From Zhongshania aliphaticivorans (lineage in GTDB: Bacteria > Pseudomonadota > Gammaproteobacteria > Pseudomonadales > Spongiibacteraceae), in NCBI RefSeq assembly GCF_902705875.1, contig NZ_CACSIK010000001.1:2723166-2787165 (forward strand): a stretch of DNA of 64,000 bases. The letters are read 5' to 3'. Of this stretch, positions 18,075 through 28,325 are shown in pieces; the first letter of the stretch is position 1; the number at the start of each line of letters is the position of its first letter. The position numbers and the translations under genes were made by a program. The notes beneath the pieces were generated by a model. It had not been told where the DNA came from. It searched no databases and was given only the letters and a program-made list of their open reading frames with translations.

Positions 18075-19022
18075 TTATGCTGACGAACACAAGTAGCGAC
18101 GAAGGAAATCCCATGCGCCTTGTTGGAAAGATTTGGATGCTTCCGCCCCGGGAACAAAAAGGTCAAAAGCGTGTGGGGCTCTAGCCACAACGTCTACATC
18201 ACAAGACACACCCGCTTCTCGCAAACGATGGGCATAGGCGAGATTTTCTTCATAGAAAAGATCGAGTTCCCCCACCCCTATCCACGCTGGCGGAAGATTA
18301 GCCAATTCTTCTCGGCGTGCTGGCATCGCCCATTCGGGCAGGTTTTCCTGAGCTACATCATGGCCCAAATACGCGGACCAGCCGTATCGATTGTTAAGGT
18401 TATTCCAGCCAAGATGTTGGACAACATCCAACTCTTGGCGAGCAGCAGTACGATCATCCAGCATCGGATAGAAGAGACATTGCGCTACTGGCTGCACACC
18501 GCCGGAGTCTAGAACTCGTTGACACAGAGCAGCGGCAAGGCCGCCGCCGGCACTTTGGCCGGCTATCGCGATCCGATTACGATCAACGCCAAAATCATCC
18601 ACTGATTTTTGAAGCCACAACCACGCTTCGTAGCAATCATCTATAGCAGCAGGATAAATATGCTCAGGCGCCAATCGATAATCGACAGAAACGACAACAG
18701 CACCTAAATCATTCACTAAATGCCTGCACTCACGATCATTCATACTCGCTCGGCCGGTGATCATGCCTCCGCCATGAATCCAAATAAGCCCACAACCCGA
18801 TTGCTGACCTATGGGTGTATAAACCCGCACCTTGGCTGCGCCTATCTCGGTTTCTTGGATATGCACCTGCTGATCGCCAGCATCACGAAACAGAACAGGT
18901 TCGAGCATCCGTGTCAGCCCACGCAGAAATCGAGATTCCAGACGCACTGGCGGCATGCGGAGCAGGCCTCGGCGAAATTGTGGCTGCAGATCGCGTAATT
19001 GCATGCGCTTATGGGAACTCAT
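18075..19022 (-). CDS. HSL-family alpha/beta hydrolase (esterase)
   Basis: 315 residues. It has oxyanion motif HGGG (83-86), YRLAPEH, nucleophile elbow GQSAGG (155-160, Ser157), acidic residue in GVGELDLFYE and His in APHAFDLF: a complete hormone-sensitive-lipase type triad. No signal peptide, so cytoplasmic. It is 34 bases downstream of the acyl-CoA synthetase and probably co-transcribed. In the mycobacterial mymA operon the equivalent place is taken by the esterase LipR; an esterase would cleave the ester formed by a Baeyer-Villiger monooxygenase (inference). Confidence 0.87.
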   Translation of the reverse strand: MSSHKRMQLRDLQPQFRRGLLRMPPVRLESRFLRGLTRMLEPVLFRDAGDQQVHIQETEIGAAKVRVYTPIGQQSGCGLIWIHGGGMITGRASMNDRECRHLVNDLGAVVVSVDYRLAPEHIYPAAIDDCYEAWLWLQKSVDDFGVDRNRIAIAGQSAGGGLAAALCQRVLDSGGVQPVAQCLFYPMLDDRTAARQELDVVQHLGWNNLNNRYGWSAYLGHDVAQENLPEWAMPARREELANLPPAWIGVGELDLFYEENLAYAHRLREAGVSCDVDVVARAPHAFDLFVPGAEASKSFQQGAWDFLRRYLCSSA

Positions 19023-19056
19023 AAAGGCTCACCGATCTTTCCTAGGTGCTGCCGCT

Positions 19057-20685
19057 TCACTGCCAAATCACCCCTTTCACGCTGCCCATAATATCAGCGT
19101 AGCTCGCTTCAATATTATCGCGTTTCAATTTCATGGTGGGTGTTAGTCGTTCATTTTCTATGGTCCAGGGTTCACTGACAATATAAACACCAGACAAATG
19201 CTCATGTGATTCAAGCTGCTCATTTACTTCCGTAAGCAATTGTTCAAACCGAGAAGTCATTGCCTCTTTCTCCAATGACACACCTTCGACGAGAACAACG
19301 ATCGCAAATGGCTGTGGCTGTCCCGAACCTGAGACACAGGCCTGCTCAATATAGGGGTCCGCCAACAACAGGGATTCTATTGGTGCTGGCGCAACATACT
19401 TGCCTTTTGCCGTTTTGAACTGTTCCTTAACGCGCCCGATAATACGCCAAGCTCCGTTGGCCTGCAGATCACCGCGGTCCCCTGTGCGGAACCAGCCATC
19501 CACAAATGCCTCCTCCATCGCCGTGGCATTTTTGTAGTATTGAGTAAAAATCGCCTCCCCCCGAATCAGAATCTCACCCTGTTCGCTAAGCTTCATTTCA
19601 ACATCATTTACTGGCACCCCAATACTGCCTAGGCGTTCTGGTTCAAACGGGGTATTACCCGCTGCGACACCGGACGTTTCGGTCATTCCCCAGCCTTCCA
19701 TAATCTCAATGCCAATACGTGTGTACCATTTCAACAACGCAGGTGCGATTGGCGCGGTACCGGAACCAAAACTTTTGCAATGGCCAAAACCTAATTTTTC
19801 CCGAATTGACCTAGACACTTCAGCACCACTATCCGAACTAAGTAGCGACTCGAGGGTGTCATAATCAATTTGCGCCAACACTTGAGCTTGAAATTTTGCC
19901 CATAACCTAGGAACCGACACAAATTGAGTGACCCTGGCATGCTGCAAGTCACGCATAAAGGTGTCTAGTGATTCGTTAAAAAACACCTCTAGGTCGTAAT
20001 ACATTGAAGTAATTTCTACACAAGAACGCTCCGCCACATGGGCAAGAGGCAGATAAGACAACGCTCTTTTGCCGTCATCTGACTCATAATAAGCCGCCTG
20101 CTGATCTCGCGCCGTTGCGCGTATATTGCCATACGTTAAACAAACACCTTTTGGTACACCCGTACTTCCTGAGGTGTACACAATTGTCCACAGATCTTCC
20201 GGTTCTGCTTGTGCAATATTCTTGAGCTCCTCGTATTGTTCAAGCCATGAATCAAGGCTGGGCCTCCCCTCCTCAATTCGACCACCAAGTGTGACAACAG
20301 GAACATCTTTCAATGCGGCATCCGCGGCAATGGATTCATCCAGTTTCCCCAGTAATACAATCTTGGCCCCACTATGCGATACCACATGCGATATCGTCGA
20401 CTCGCCAGCACTTGCGTAGATAGGCACGCTCACCATACCGGCCATCATTATTCCTAGGTCGGCGATTACCCAATCTGCACAGTTCTTGGACAAGATACTA
20501 ATGCGATCCCCTTTATCACAACCATTGGCAAGTAATGCCGATGCTAACTTTGCAGCCCTGCTAGCTGTCTCTGACAAGGTATAAGTCGTCCACACACCGC
20601 TGTCCGGCTGATGTAAATACGCCGCATTTGGGTTGGCATCAACCTTTGCCAAAAAACTTTGTAGTGGCAACATCTTTAAATTCAT
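19057..20685 (-). CDS. long-chain fatty acid-CoA ligase / AMP-dependent synthetase
   Basis: 542 residues. P-loop-like motif YTSGSTGVPKG at 170-180, GWGMTETSG and the hinge region TGDRGDLQANGAWRIIGRVKEQFKTAKGKY mark the adenylate-forming family. The 'FKTAKGKYVAP' hinge is that of the FAA1/FadD15 long-chain branch. It activates a carboxylic acid to its CoA thioester via an acyl-adenylate. In this locus it may play the role of FadD13 in the mymA operon. A candidate AraC-type operator lies 212 bases upstream (20897-20935), in a 768-base space. Confidence 0.9.
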   Translation of the reverse strand: MNLKMLPLQSFLAKVDANPNAAYLHQPDSGVWTTYTLSETASRAAKLASALLANGCDKGDRISILSKNCADWVIADLGIMMAGMVSVPIYASAGESTISHVVSHSGAKIVLLGKLDESIAADAALKDVPVVTLGGRIEEGRPSLDSWLEQYEELKNIAQAEPEDLWTIVYTSGSTGVPKGVCLTYGNIRATARDQQAAYYESDDGKRALSYLPLAHVAERSCVEITSMYYDLEVFFNESLDTFMRDLQHARVTQFVSVPRLWAKFQAQVLAQIDYDTLESLLSSDSGAEVSRSIREKLGFGHCKSFGSGTAPIAPALLKWYTRIGIEIMEGWGMTETSGVAAGNTPFEPERLGSIGVPVNDVEMKLSEQGEILIRGEAIFTQYYKNATAMEEAFVDGWFRTGDRGDLQANGAWRIIGRVKEQFKTAKGKYVAPAPIESLLLADPYIEQACVSGSGQPQPFAIVVLVEGVSLEKEAMTSRFEQLLTEVNEQLESHEHLSGVYIVSEPWTIENERLTPTMKLKRDNIEASYADIMGSVKGVIWQ

Positions 20686-21453
20686 CTTTACATTCCCAAT
20701 TTTTATAAAAATATTATTGATTCCACGCTAAAACCTAGCGCAGCTGTTTTACATAACGTTTATTACGCTCATCATTTTTTCAGCGCGTTTAAAGAAAAAA
20801 TCCCGATGTCGCCCACCCTAGGCTACGCAAATTCATTATTAGCAATCTTTGAAGATTATTGGAGCGAAACTCTAATGCAGATCTGCAGTGAGAAGTAATG
20901 TTAATAGAGGCCACGTTTTGACCAATATGGCCATTCGATACCTAGAAGCATGTGTATACAATAAGCTACTAATATTTAGTTAACCGCGAATGCCAGATCC
21001 AGACCCCGACTATCATTCAATCAAACCCAACTACTCCCTAGAATTCATATTTAAAAACTCCCAGATCAAGCTATGGTCTCCTGCCGAGCTTAAACTACAG
21101 CTTATCTATTAATTCACTCAAAATTAAAAACCGAGACAAGTTAAATTACGACAAACAAGAAAATGCTATATAAATTAATTATTAATAACGTTGAAATATA
21201 GGGACAAAGTAAGCCGGCAAAAGTAAATTGCCGATACGCCTGTATTCGAGGGGGAGGGAATAGAACTACAACCAAACTGCGCTGTATGTTTATAGTCGCC
21301 CAAACTATTTATGTGCGTTAGCCATTTGGAATCTGTCAGTTTTAATCTGAGCTGAAATTTTATGAACCGAAGCTGATTTGGCTAACTTTTTCCAAAGGGG
21401 AAACGTAAGGCTTTTTTGTATAGGACAGCTCTGACCTGGACACCGTCCGCGTC
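20686..21453. other. 768-base intergenic region
   Basis: No supported gene. Besides the operator candidate at 20897-20935 it has an 8-base inverted repeat GTTAGCCA/TGGCTAAC at 21317 and 21379 and a small GGCAA/TTGCC stem near 21215. It splits the cluster: two SDR genes and upstream genes on one side, the synthetase-esterase pair on the other, so the pair likely has its own promoter. Confidence 0.5.
20897..20935 (-). promoter_or_regulatory. candidate AraC-type operator (synthetase unit)
   Basis: Read on the minus strand: TGGCC-N6-GTCA, five bases, then TGGCC-N6-AACATT. The two half-sites have a 20-base period, two helical turns, as in AraC-family operators. It points towards the acyl-CoA synthetase at 20685. 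The same arrangement lies in front of the TonB receptor and the Fe-ADH. Confidence 0.6.
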
Positions 21454-22230
21454 CTAGACATAACCTGCCTTCGAACGAACTATTTTACGTCGCAGCGAGC
21501 GTGGCATACACTTATTAATAAACGCCCACAGCTTAGCGTCACCACCCAAAATATGCTCTACCTTGTCACTATCAACCGCAGCCAATATCGCATTAGCCAC
21601 TTGCTCAGGCGTCATATCAACCGTCATCTTGTTACTAGCATCAAAAGACATATTATCCAACATGGTAGATTTAACGAAAGGCGGTTTGATCGACGTCACA
21701 TGTATACCGTATTGCGACCATTCAATATTCAAAGCTTCGCTTAGACCATCAATGTAAAACTTTGAGGCGCTATAAACAGCAAGTTGCGGCCATCCATGGA
21801 TACTGGACGCTGAACAAAGATTAATAACCACTGAGTTAGATGTACTCTTCAGCAAGGGAAAGGCACTTTGGAGAACGTGAGTCGCTCCTTTGATATTGAT
21901 ATCAATGATTTTATCGTGCTCTATGGGGTCTATTTGTTCAAAAGACCCGTTAGCAAGCACACCCGCATTATTGACCAGCACGTCCAAACGCCCCCCAGTT
22001 TGGGCAGAGAAGTGGGCAAACGCCTCGTCAATCGAGACTTTATCTCTAACATCTAGAAACTTATAGGTCGATTGTTCCTCTCCAATACCAGAACTAATTG
22101 CCGCAAGCTGTTCTACTTCAGGAGAGTATAGACCCACATACCAACCGTGATGAGCAAACAGCTTTGCTACCGCTTCACCAATCCCACGAGATGCACCGGT
22201 TATAAATACAGTTTTTCTATTGTCAGACAT
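21454..22230 (-). CDS. short-chain dehydrogenase/reductase (SDR)
   Basis: 258 residues, classical SDR. Cofactor motif TGASRGIG (11-18), NNAG (87-90), catalytic Ser near 140 and YSASK (Tyr153, Lys157). It interconverts an alcohol and a ketone with NAD(P)H. The C-terminus is basic (RSLRRKIVRSKAGYV) and may sit at the membrane. It is the last gene of the run that starts with the monooxygenase; a second SDR lies 142 bases upstream. In the mymA operon Rv3085 is an SDR, which may be the counterpart of one of them. Confidence 0.88.
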   Translation of the reverse strand: MSDNRKTVFITGASRGIGEAVAKLFAHHGWYVGLYSPEVEQLAAISSGIGEEQSTYKFLDVRDKVSIDEAFAHFSAQTGGRLDVLVNNAGVLANGSFEQIDPIEHDKIIDINIKGATHVLQSAFPLLKSTSNSVVINLCSASSIHGWPQLAVYSASKFYIDGLSEALNIEWSQYGIHVTSIKPPFVKSTMLDNMSFDASNKMTVDMTPEQVANAILAAVDSDKVEHILGGDAKLWAFINKCMPRSLRRKIVRSKAGYV

Positions 22231-22372
22231 AATAAACCTAGTGGTATTAATGTTAACGGCTGACTAGCAGCTGCAAGCACCGCTAATAACGTACAGAGGG
22301 AGTCATCATTTTAACTCCCCACTCGTTAGAACTAACGGAAAACGTCAACAGACCTCGCTGCCTCGGTAACGA

Positions 22373-23143
22373 TTATTGCGCGGTGTAACCGCCATCTATG
22401 ACCAACTCCGACCCCGTCATATAACGTGACTCATCCGATGCTAAAAACAGTGCGCCATTAGCAATATCTTCGGGGTTCCCCAGCTCGCCAAACGGAATTT
22501 TTGCCAATAATTGGGCGCTGAGTTGCTCTGCTTCACTCGCCGGAAGCGATTCAATCGCCGCAATCACCAAAGGTGTCGCAATAAACCCCGGGTGAATCGA
22601 ATTAACCCTAATTCGATATCCTTCATTAGCACAATGAAGGGCTGCAGACTTAGTAAATATGCGGACTCCGCCTTTGCTGGCGTTATACGCTGCACATGTT
22701 GCCTCACCTACAATGCCTTCAATAGATGAAATATTAATAATTGAACCGCCATTTTGCTTCATGGCCCGAACAGCTTGTTGAGTACCGAGGAAGACAGAAT
22801 CAAGATTAATGCTCTGGGTTCTTTGCCACTCTGCCAATGTGGTACTTTCGACACTGCCACGCATTCCAATGCCGGCGTTGTTAACTAGTACATCTAAGCC
22901 ACCAAACTCGCTGAGTGTTATCGCAATCACTTCGGACCAACGCTGTTCGTCAACCACATCTTGCTCTACAGCCATAGCGTTACCGCCGCTCTTTATAATT
23001 TGATCAACGACATTCTGTGCACCGGCTAGATTAATATCAGTAACGACCACGCTGGCACCTTGCTGCGCAAAACAGTTACAAATCGCTGCACCAATACCTG
23101 AACCACCACCAGTCACAATTGCAACTTTATCTTTAAGTCTCAT
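22373..23143 (-). CDS. short-chain dehydrogenase/reductase (SDR)
   Basis: 256 residues from the start chosen. TGGGSGIG cofactor motif, NNAGIGMRG, ISSIEG and YNASK catalytic motif, and the C-terminal MTGSELVIDGGYTAQ typical of NAD(H)-dependent classical SDRs such as cyclopentanol or hydroxysteroid dehydrogenases. An ATG at 23170 is in frame but lacks a ribosome site; GAGG is spaced correctly for the ATG at 23143. Likely oxidises a secondary alcohol to the ketone used by the monooxygenase of this locus (inference). Confidence 0.88.
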   Translation of the reverse strand: MRLKDKVAIVTGGGSGIGAAICNCFAQQGASVVVTDINLAGAQNVVDQIIKSGGNAMAVEQDVVDEQRWSEVIAITLSEFGGLDVLVNNAGIGMRGSVESTTLAEWQRTQSINLDSVFLGTQQAVRAMKQNGGSIINISSIEGIVGEATCAAYNASKGGVRIFTKSAALHCANEGYRIRVNSIHPGFIATPLVIAAIESLPASEAEQLSAQLLAKIPFGELGNPEDIANGALFLASDESRYMTGSELVIDGGYTAQ

Positions 23144-23245
23144 CATTTCCTCTTTGATAGTATTTAACATACGGCTCTTGAAGCCAGTGCATGCAATAAA
23201 ACAAGAATGTTACTGAACTACGGGCCTAGGCTTGAAATTAGGTTT

Positions 23246-24676
23246 TCATTCCTTTGCATTTACCAACACATCAGCGGCTTCCAAATGTTCTTTAAAGGAT
23301 CGATTAATACATTGATGATAAAAATCAGGGTCAGGCATCATCTCTTTACAAGATAAAAACGTTAGCGACAGGTAGCCGTTATAACTTGCCACTGTGTGGA
23401 ACAAACCGCTTCCATCAGCCAAGCAGCCAAGCCCCATAGCTAGAGACGATTTAGCACCACAAAAATAAAGTGGAAACTGTGGTCCAGGAACATTAGTAAC
23501 GACAGTATGTGGAGTCGGCGCTTTTGACATCAAGCCGGTTTTCGCAGCCGCTCGCATCCCCAATGACATTAAACCCGCTGGAATAGACTCAATCATTGAG
23601 CTCATCATATCCGCACCGACTGCGTCGGCGTAGGCCTTTGACGCTACTGCATCGCTGTGAATACCCTTGAGGCGTTCCAGTGGGTCAGCAATATCAATAC
23701 ACATTTTTACATTCATCGCCGCCACTTCATTGCCACCGTCAGCATTAACGCCTTCTTTTGTTCGGGTGCTAATGGGAACCATAACCGTCAACGGGCCGTC
23801 TGGCATTTCATTTTTCTCGCTGAGATAGTGACGCATAGCACCACTCACAATACTCAGTAAAACATCATTTAGGGTCGCGTCTTTAACCACATTTTTAATA
23901 TGCTTGAGTTGGCTTAACTCTATACGTAAACCACCGAATACGCGCTGCGGACTAACGTCGGCGTTAAAGCGTATTCGTTCTTTTAAATCATGTATGTGGG
24001 AAGTGCTGTCAAATCTACTGCGTATTTTGTTACTACGAGATTTTATCACCTGCCCTGCCATTGTTTTTATTTGCTTAGGCGTTTTAAACAGGTTTAGATA
24101 CGCCTTGCCCAACATCTTAAGTTGGCCTGGCTCACTCTCGGGTTTCCAAGTATCAGCAACCTTTATCTCCACGGGATATGGCTCTAAATCATGTAATGCC
24201 ACCGCCATTTGATTGCCGGTACTCCCATCAATAGCGGCGTGATGAGTTTTAGACAACATTGCCCAACTGCCACTGGGTAAGCCATTAATATTATCTAGCC
24301 CCTCAATGACATAGGCTTCCCATGGCGGACGGCTAAGATCAAGCGACTGGCTTTGCAAGCGGGCAATTAATATACAAAACTGACGCCAGTCACCCGGTTT
24401 AGGCAGAGCGATATGCCGCACGTGAAATTCCAGATCGAAATCAGCATCTTCAATCCAATATGGGCTATCTAAATCAAAGGCAACCCTAGCTAGCTTTCGA
24501 CGGAAAACCGATGATCTACCCAAGCGTTGTTCATAACGCTGTAAAACATCCTTAAATCGTACGGGATTTTCACCAGCAGCTGGCGGGTCATAAACCTGAA
24601 GACTTGAAATATGTAAAGGGGTTCTAGGCGTCTCTAAATTAACAAAGAGAGTGTCTGTAGGACTCAACTGCTTCAT
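23246..24676 (-). CDS. wax ester synthase/diacylglycerol acyltransferase (WS/DGAT)
   Basis: 476 residues, full length. The acyltransferase motif HHAAIDG is at 145-151 (His146 and Asp150), and NVPGPQFPLYFCG is the second conserved block. The enzyme esterifies a fatty alcohol or diacylglycerol with acyl-CoA at the inner membrane. Within a monooxygenase/esterase/SDR/ligase locus it recalls the WS/DGAT-like genes Rv3087 and Rv3088 of the mymA operon. It could store the substrate or products as neutral lipid; the patatin lipase at 2637 may release them. Confidence 0.92.
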   Translation of the reverse strand: MKQLSPTDTLFVNLETPRTPLHISSLQVYDPPAAGENPVRFKDVLQRYEQRLGRSSVFRRKLARVAFDLDSPYWIEDADFDLEFHVRHIALPKPGDWRQFCILIARLQSQSLDLSRPPWEAYVIEGLDNINGLPSGSWAMLSKTHHAAIDGSTGNQMAVALHDLEPYPVEIKVADTWKPESEPGQLKMLGKAYLNLFKTPKQIKTMAGQVIKSRSNKIRSRFDSTSHIHDLKERIRFNADVSPQRVFGGLRIELSQLKHIKNVVKDATLNDVLLSIVSGAMRHYLSEKNEMPDGPLTVMVPISTRTKEGVNADGGNEVAAMNVKMCIDIADPLERLKGIHSDAVASKAYADAVGADMMSSMIESIPAGLMSLGMRAAAKTGLMSKAPTPHTVVTNVPGPQFPLYFCGAKSSLAMGLGCLADGSGLFHTVASYNGYLSLTFLSCKEMMPDPDFYHQCINRSFKEHLEAADVLVNAKE

Positions 24677-24767
24677 GGTATATCCTTATAATTTTTGATG
24701 ATCACTTTCTAGTATACATTCACCCATCGGTGAAGCAGCCCTATTTCACATTGAACTTCAGGATCCT

Positions 24768-26885
24768 TCAACTAGCCAACTCAAGATCGACCGGCACCCC
24801 GCACAACCACGACATATTACTCAAGGGCTCGTAACTGCCTGGGCCCGTCGGCATTAGCTCGTTGCAGTTAACCCCAGGGTTGCGCTCGGCTATACGCATT
24901 GAAGGCCGACCCGCGCCATAGCCGTGGCTTAAAGACACCGTTCCTGGACGCAGGTCATCGGTAATGGATAAACGTGTTATTACACTGCCGTATTGGTTGT
25001 ACACACGCACCTCGTCACCATCGAGAAAACCTTTTTCTGCGGCATCTTGCGGGCACATATTCAGCGGATTAACTTGCAAGGTCCCACTCCTAAACTTATT
25101 CGAATTTGCCAGCCACGTGTTGTGCATATACGGCGTTCGTCGTGAAATAAGTTTGAGTGTATCTTCTGGCTCATTTTGTAATTCTTCAAAGATGGATTCG
25201 CAACGTTCAAAAAGCCCAGCACTCTCAAATTCTGGTGGATAACAGTTGATACGCTTATCGTCATGCTGAAGGCATTTTTCGAATAAGTCGTCACGACTCT
25301 TTTCAGGGAGATACAGTGTTTGATGCGGTTGTTCTCTGAGGGCTTCGATCGATGTGCCGCTGTACGCAAGAATTCCACGTATTGCTGCAAGGTCATCAGT
25401 GCTTTCGTTGGTAAGCGACAAGCCCATCTCCTGCTCTAAGCGGGCAAGAATTTTCCATTCATCTTGCCGCTCAGCTTTAGGTGCAACTACCGCATCAGAA
25501 TAGATGATCTTTGGCGTTGTTTGAAAGCCATTAGATAGCAGATTGGTATCTGCACGTTCCAAGAAATCTGTTCCTGGTAATACATAATCACATAACTCAG
25601 AGGTGTTATTTCTTACAACATCAACTGACACCATCACATCAAGTTTCTTAAAAGCATTGCGCATTTTAGTTTCGCCACCAACACTCAACAATGGATTACC
25701 GCTGAGGCAAACTAAGGCCTTGATCTCACCGGATTCGATAAAATCGGCAAGTAATGCACCGGGCATTGCCATATAACCGGTGGGGTTAGTGAAATTAAAA
25801 TCTCCCAAAGCTGTCTTAACAATCTGACCATTAAGGTCCTGCTTTGAATACACGTCAATTGCCCCTGCAGGCTTGTAACTACCACCTTTACGGCCCAAAT
25901 TACCAGTAGCAAAATTTAACATCTCAGCAAGCCAGTGACAGATAACACCCTGACGACTCATGTTGACGCCCGTGGAGATGTGAACCGTGGCCGACTTTGC
26001 CGAAGTAATATCAGCCGCAACGGTTTTGATCTCATCGATACTAATACCGGTGACACCGGCAACACGTTGCGCTGGGTATTTTTTTATAAACGCCTTAAAT
26101 AAATCAACATTACTGCCATACCTCGCTAACATCTCTTCGTCGAAGCCACCCAGTGCTTCAATCTCGCAAAGTACAGCCGCCAAAAAATAGGCATCGGTCG
26201 CAGGCTTAATCAGCAATGTTTCACCGGTCTTTGAGGTCGATGACTCAGTTTTACGCGGATTAACAAAGCATACTTTGCCGCCACGAGACTTAATGTCCTC
26301 TGTCACTTTGCCGGAGGTATTTTCGGTTGAGACTGTCGTCCACTTGGACACCCGTGGATTCGCACCCATACAGAGCAAATAGTCGGTATTGCTAATATCG
26401 GGAATCATTGCGCTAGTTGAACCGTAGATAGCGACAGCACTGACTATTTTGTTGGTCATGTCTTGTGTTGAAGAACTAAAGACCATATCCGTCCCGAGAA
26501 GGCCGATAAATTGTGCTGCAGACATAAGCATTCGGGAATTAAAAGCCATTGGGTTGCCTGAATAAACCGCAACCGAGCTAGGCCCGTACTGATCAACCAG
26601 AGACGTGAGCTTGGTACTGATTTCCGAATAAGCCGTTTCCCAATCTATTCGCTCAAAATCGCCCTCGGTTTCTTCACGGGAATTGCGACGGCGCAAGGGA
26701 TAATTCAATCGATCTGGATCATTATGAAACTGGAGGTATGACAAACCTTTGTGGCAAGCGAGGCCACCTGAAGGGTAATCGTGATTGGGTTTGAGCCCAA
26801 CGATTTCACCGCTGTCGTTAACTTCAGCCAACATCGGGCACATAGGTTCACAAATTCTACAGAATGTATGTTGTTGCTTATTCAT
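24768..26885 (-). CDS. molybdopterin-dependent oxidoreductase (DMSO-reductase family)
   Basis: 705 residues. N-terminal [4Fe-4S] motif with Cys9, Cys12, Cys16 and Cys44; then the molybdopterin domains (SSSTQDMTNKIVS, MGANPRVSKWT, CLSGNPLLSVGGET) and a C-terminal dinucleotide-binding domain (LNPLNMCPQDAAEKGFLDGDEVRVYN-like region). No Cys or Sec is obvious at the usual metal position, where TQDM occurs, so an aspartate ligand is possible. No twin-arginine signal, so cytoplasmic. Substrate unknown. The adjacent ferredoxin and ferredoxin reductase are probable electron partners. Confidence 0.87.
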   Translation of the reverse strand: MNKQQHTFCRICEPMCPMLAEVNDSGEIVGLKPNHDYPSGGLACHKGLSYLQFHNDPDRLNYPLRRRNSREETEGDFERIDWETAYSEISTKLTSLVDQYGPSSVAVYSGNPMAFNSRMLMSAAQFIGLLGTDMVFSSSTQDMTNKIVSAVAIYGSTSAMIPDISNTDYLLCMGANPRVSKWTTVSTENTSGKVTEDIKSRGGKVCFVNPRKTESSTSKTGETLLIKPATDAYFLAAVLCEIEALGGFDEEMLARYGSNVDLFKAFIKKYPAQRVAGVTGISIDEIKTVAADITSAKSATVHISTGVNMSRQGVICHWLAEMLNFATGNLGRKGGSYKPAGAIDVYSKQDLNGQIVKTALGDFNFTNPTGYMAMPGALLADFIESGEIKALVCLSGNPLLSVGGETKMRNAFKKLDVMVSVDVVRNNTSELCDYVLPGTDFLERADTNLLSNGFQTTPKIIYSDAVVAPKAERQDEWKILARLEQEMGLSLTNESTDDLAAIRGILAYSGTSIEALREQPHQTLYLPEKSRDDLFEKCLQHDDKRINCYPPEFESAGLFERCESIFEELQNEPEDTLKLISRRTPYMHNTWLANSNKFRSGTLQVNPLNMCPQDAAEKGFLDGDEVRVYNQYGSVITRLSITDDLRPGTVSLSHGYGAGRPSMRIAERNPGVNCNELMPTGPGSYEPLSNMSWLCGVPVDLELAS

Positions 26886-26960
26886 GAGAAACCCTTCTGG
26901 TTACGATGACGTCTGTTGTGAAATGAATCACAGGGATTTGAACGTGTGTATGACACAAAA

Positions 26961-28325
26961 TTATTGATCGGCAGCCTTTAGAAGCTCGCGGGTGTCACAT
27001 ATTTTTACGCGTGGCCTTTCATCTTCGGCACCCTTTAATCGCTCATGGCGATCAATGTTTTTCCAGCCTTGAAAATTGATTAGCTTTGGCTGACGACGAC
27101 TGAGTACACTAAGCACCTCAGCAGAACTTTTTGATGCCGGTGTTAGCAAGCCGCCAGCGAAGTCTTTTAGTAAGCTATCAATGGTATCTCGTGCGCATTT
27201 TTTATTAGAACCGATGACACCTTTAGGGCCGCGTTTTATCCAACCCGAAACATAGATTCCGTGCAACTCAGTGCCTGCAGAGTCAACTCTGCCATGGGTA
27301 TTGCTAATTATTCCGCGCGATTCATCAAAGGGTAATCCGGCAATAGGTGAGCCCTTATATCCGATAGACCGCATAAGCAAGCCAGTCTTAATTTGAACGT
27401 ATCTGTCAGTCGCTCGCGCACGAACTGAACCATCGTGACTATATTCCAAACTGTTTTTTACGACCGACAGGCTTTCAACCTTGCCGTTACCAGATAATTC
27501 AACTGGGGAGCCTAAAAAACGTAGGACAATACGCTTTTCAGCGCCACTAGCACCTTTGGCTGCAAGTAATCGCAATGTTTCTACTTTACGACGCTCTTCC
27601 CACGTGGCTGATGCCAGACGACCATCGTTGTCGTCTAGCTGGCCGGGATCGTCGATAATAACGTCAACACCGACAAGGTGAAGTAATTCCTCTATCTCAG
27701 GATTATTGAATGCGCCTTGAAAATGGCCACGTCGAGCAAGTAGCACCACTTCTTTAATTTTACTTTTACGCAGTGCGCTAATTGCATGATCGGCAATATC
27801 AGTTTGCTGTAGCTCTTTAACAGGGAGTGTAAGTATTCGAGCGATATCTATCGCAACATTGCCATTACCGATGATAACAGCGCGCTCATGACTCAAATCA
27901 AGATCTAAATTACTATAATCTGGGTGGCCGTTATACCAAGCAACAAATTCACGTGCAGCCAAACAACCCGGAAGATTCTCGCCAGGGATGCCCATACGAA
28001 TATCGTCGTTGGCTCCCACTGAGTATATAACCGCGTCATACCAGTCTAACAGTTCAGCAGGTAACACATCGGTGCCAATCTCTACATTGCCAAGAAAGCG
28101 AACCCTAGGATTGTTTAAGTAGTGATCAAACAAACGGTCTGCCACAAGTTTTTTCTCACTGTGATCAGGCGCAACACCAGACCTCACTAATCCCCAAGGA
28201 GTAGCAAGTCGTTCGTAGAGATCGATCTCGACGGTATGGTCATTGTCTTCCAGTAAATGAGCAATGCTGTACAGTCCTGCAGGCCCAGCTCCGACAACCG
28301 CTACACGCAGATTCTTATCATTCAT
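26961..28325 (-). CDS. ferredoxin-NADP reductase (adrenodoxin-reductase/FprA type)
   Basis: 454 residues. FAD motif VAVVGAGPAGLYS, NADP motif VIIGNGNVAIDIAR, and the C-terminal GWIKRGPKGVIGSNKKCA that is diagnostic for adrenodoxin-reductase-like FprA proteins. The frame runs upstream through the ferredoxin gene, but ATG 28325 overlaps its stop codon (ATGAATGA), which sets the start and indicates coupling. It passes electrons between NADPH and the ferredoxin, for a monooxygenase or the molybdopterin enzyme. Confidence 0.92.
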   Translation of the reverse strand: MNDKNLRVAVVGAGPAGLYSIAHLLEDNDHTVEIDLYERLATPWGLVRSGVAPDHSEKKLVADRLFDHYLNNPRVRFLGNVEIGTDVLPAELLDWYDAVIYSVGANDDIRMGIPGENLPGCLAAREFVAWYNGHPDYSNLDLDLSHERAVIIGNGNVAIDIARILTLPVKELQQTDIADHAISALRKSKIKEVVLLARRGHFQGAFNNPEIEELLHLVGVDVIIDDPGQLDDNDGRLASATWEERRKVETLRLLAAKGASGAEKRIVLRFLGSPVELSGNGKVESLSVVKNSLEYSHDGSVRARATDRYVQIKTGLLMRSIGYKGSPIAGLPFDESRGIISNTHGRVDSAGTELHGIYVSGWIKRGPKGVIGSNKKCARDTIDSLLKDFAGGLLTPASKSSAEVLSVLSRRQPKLINFQGWKNIDRHERLKGAEDERPRVKICDTRELLKAADQ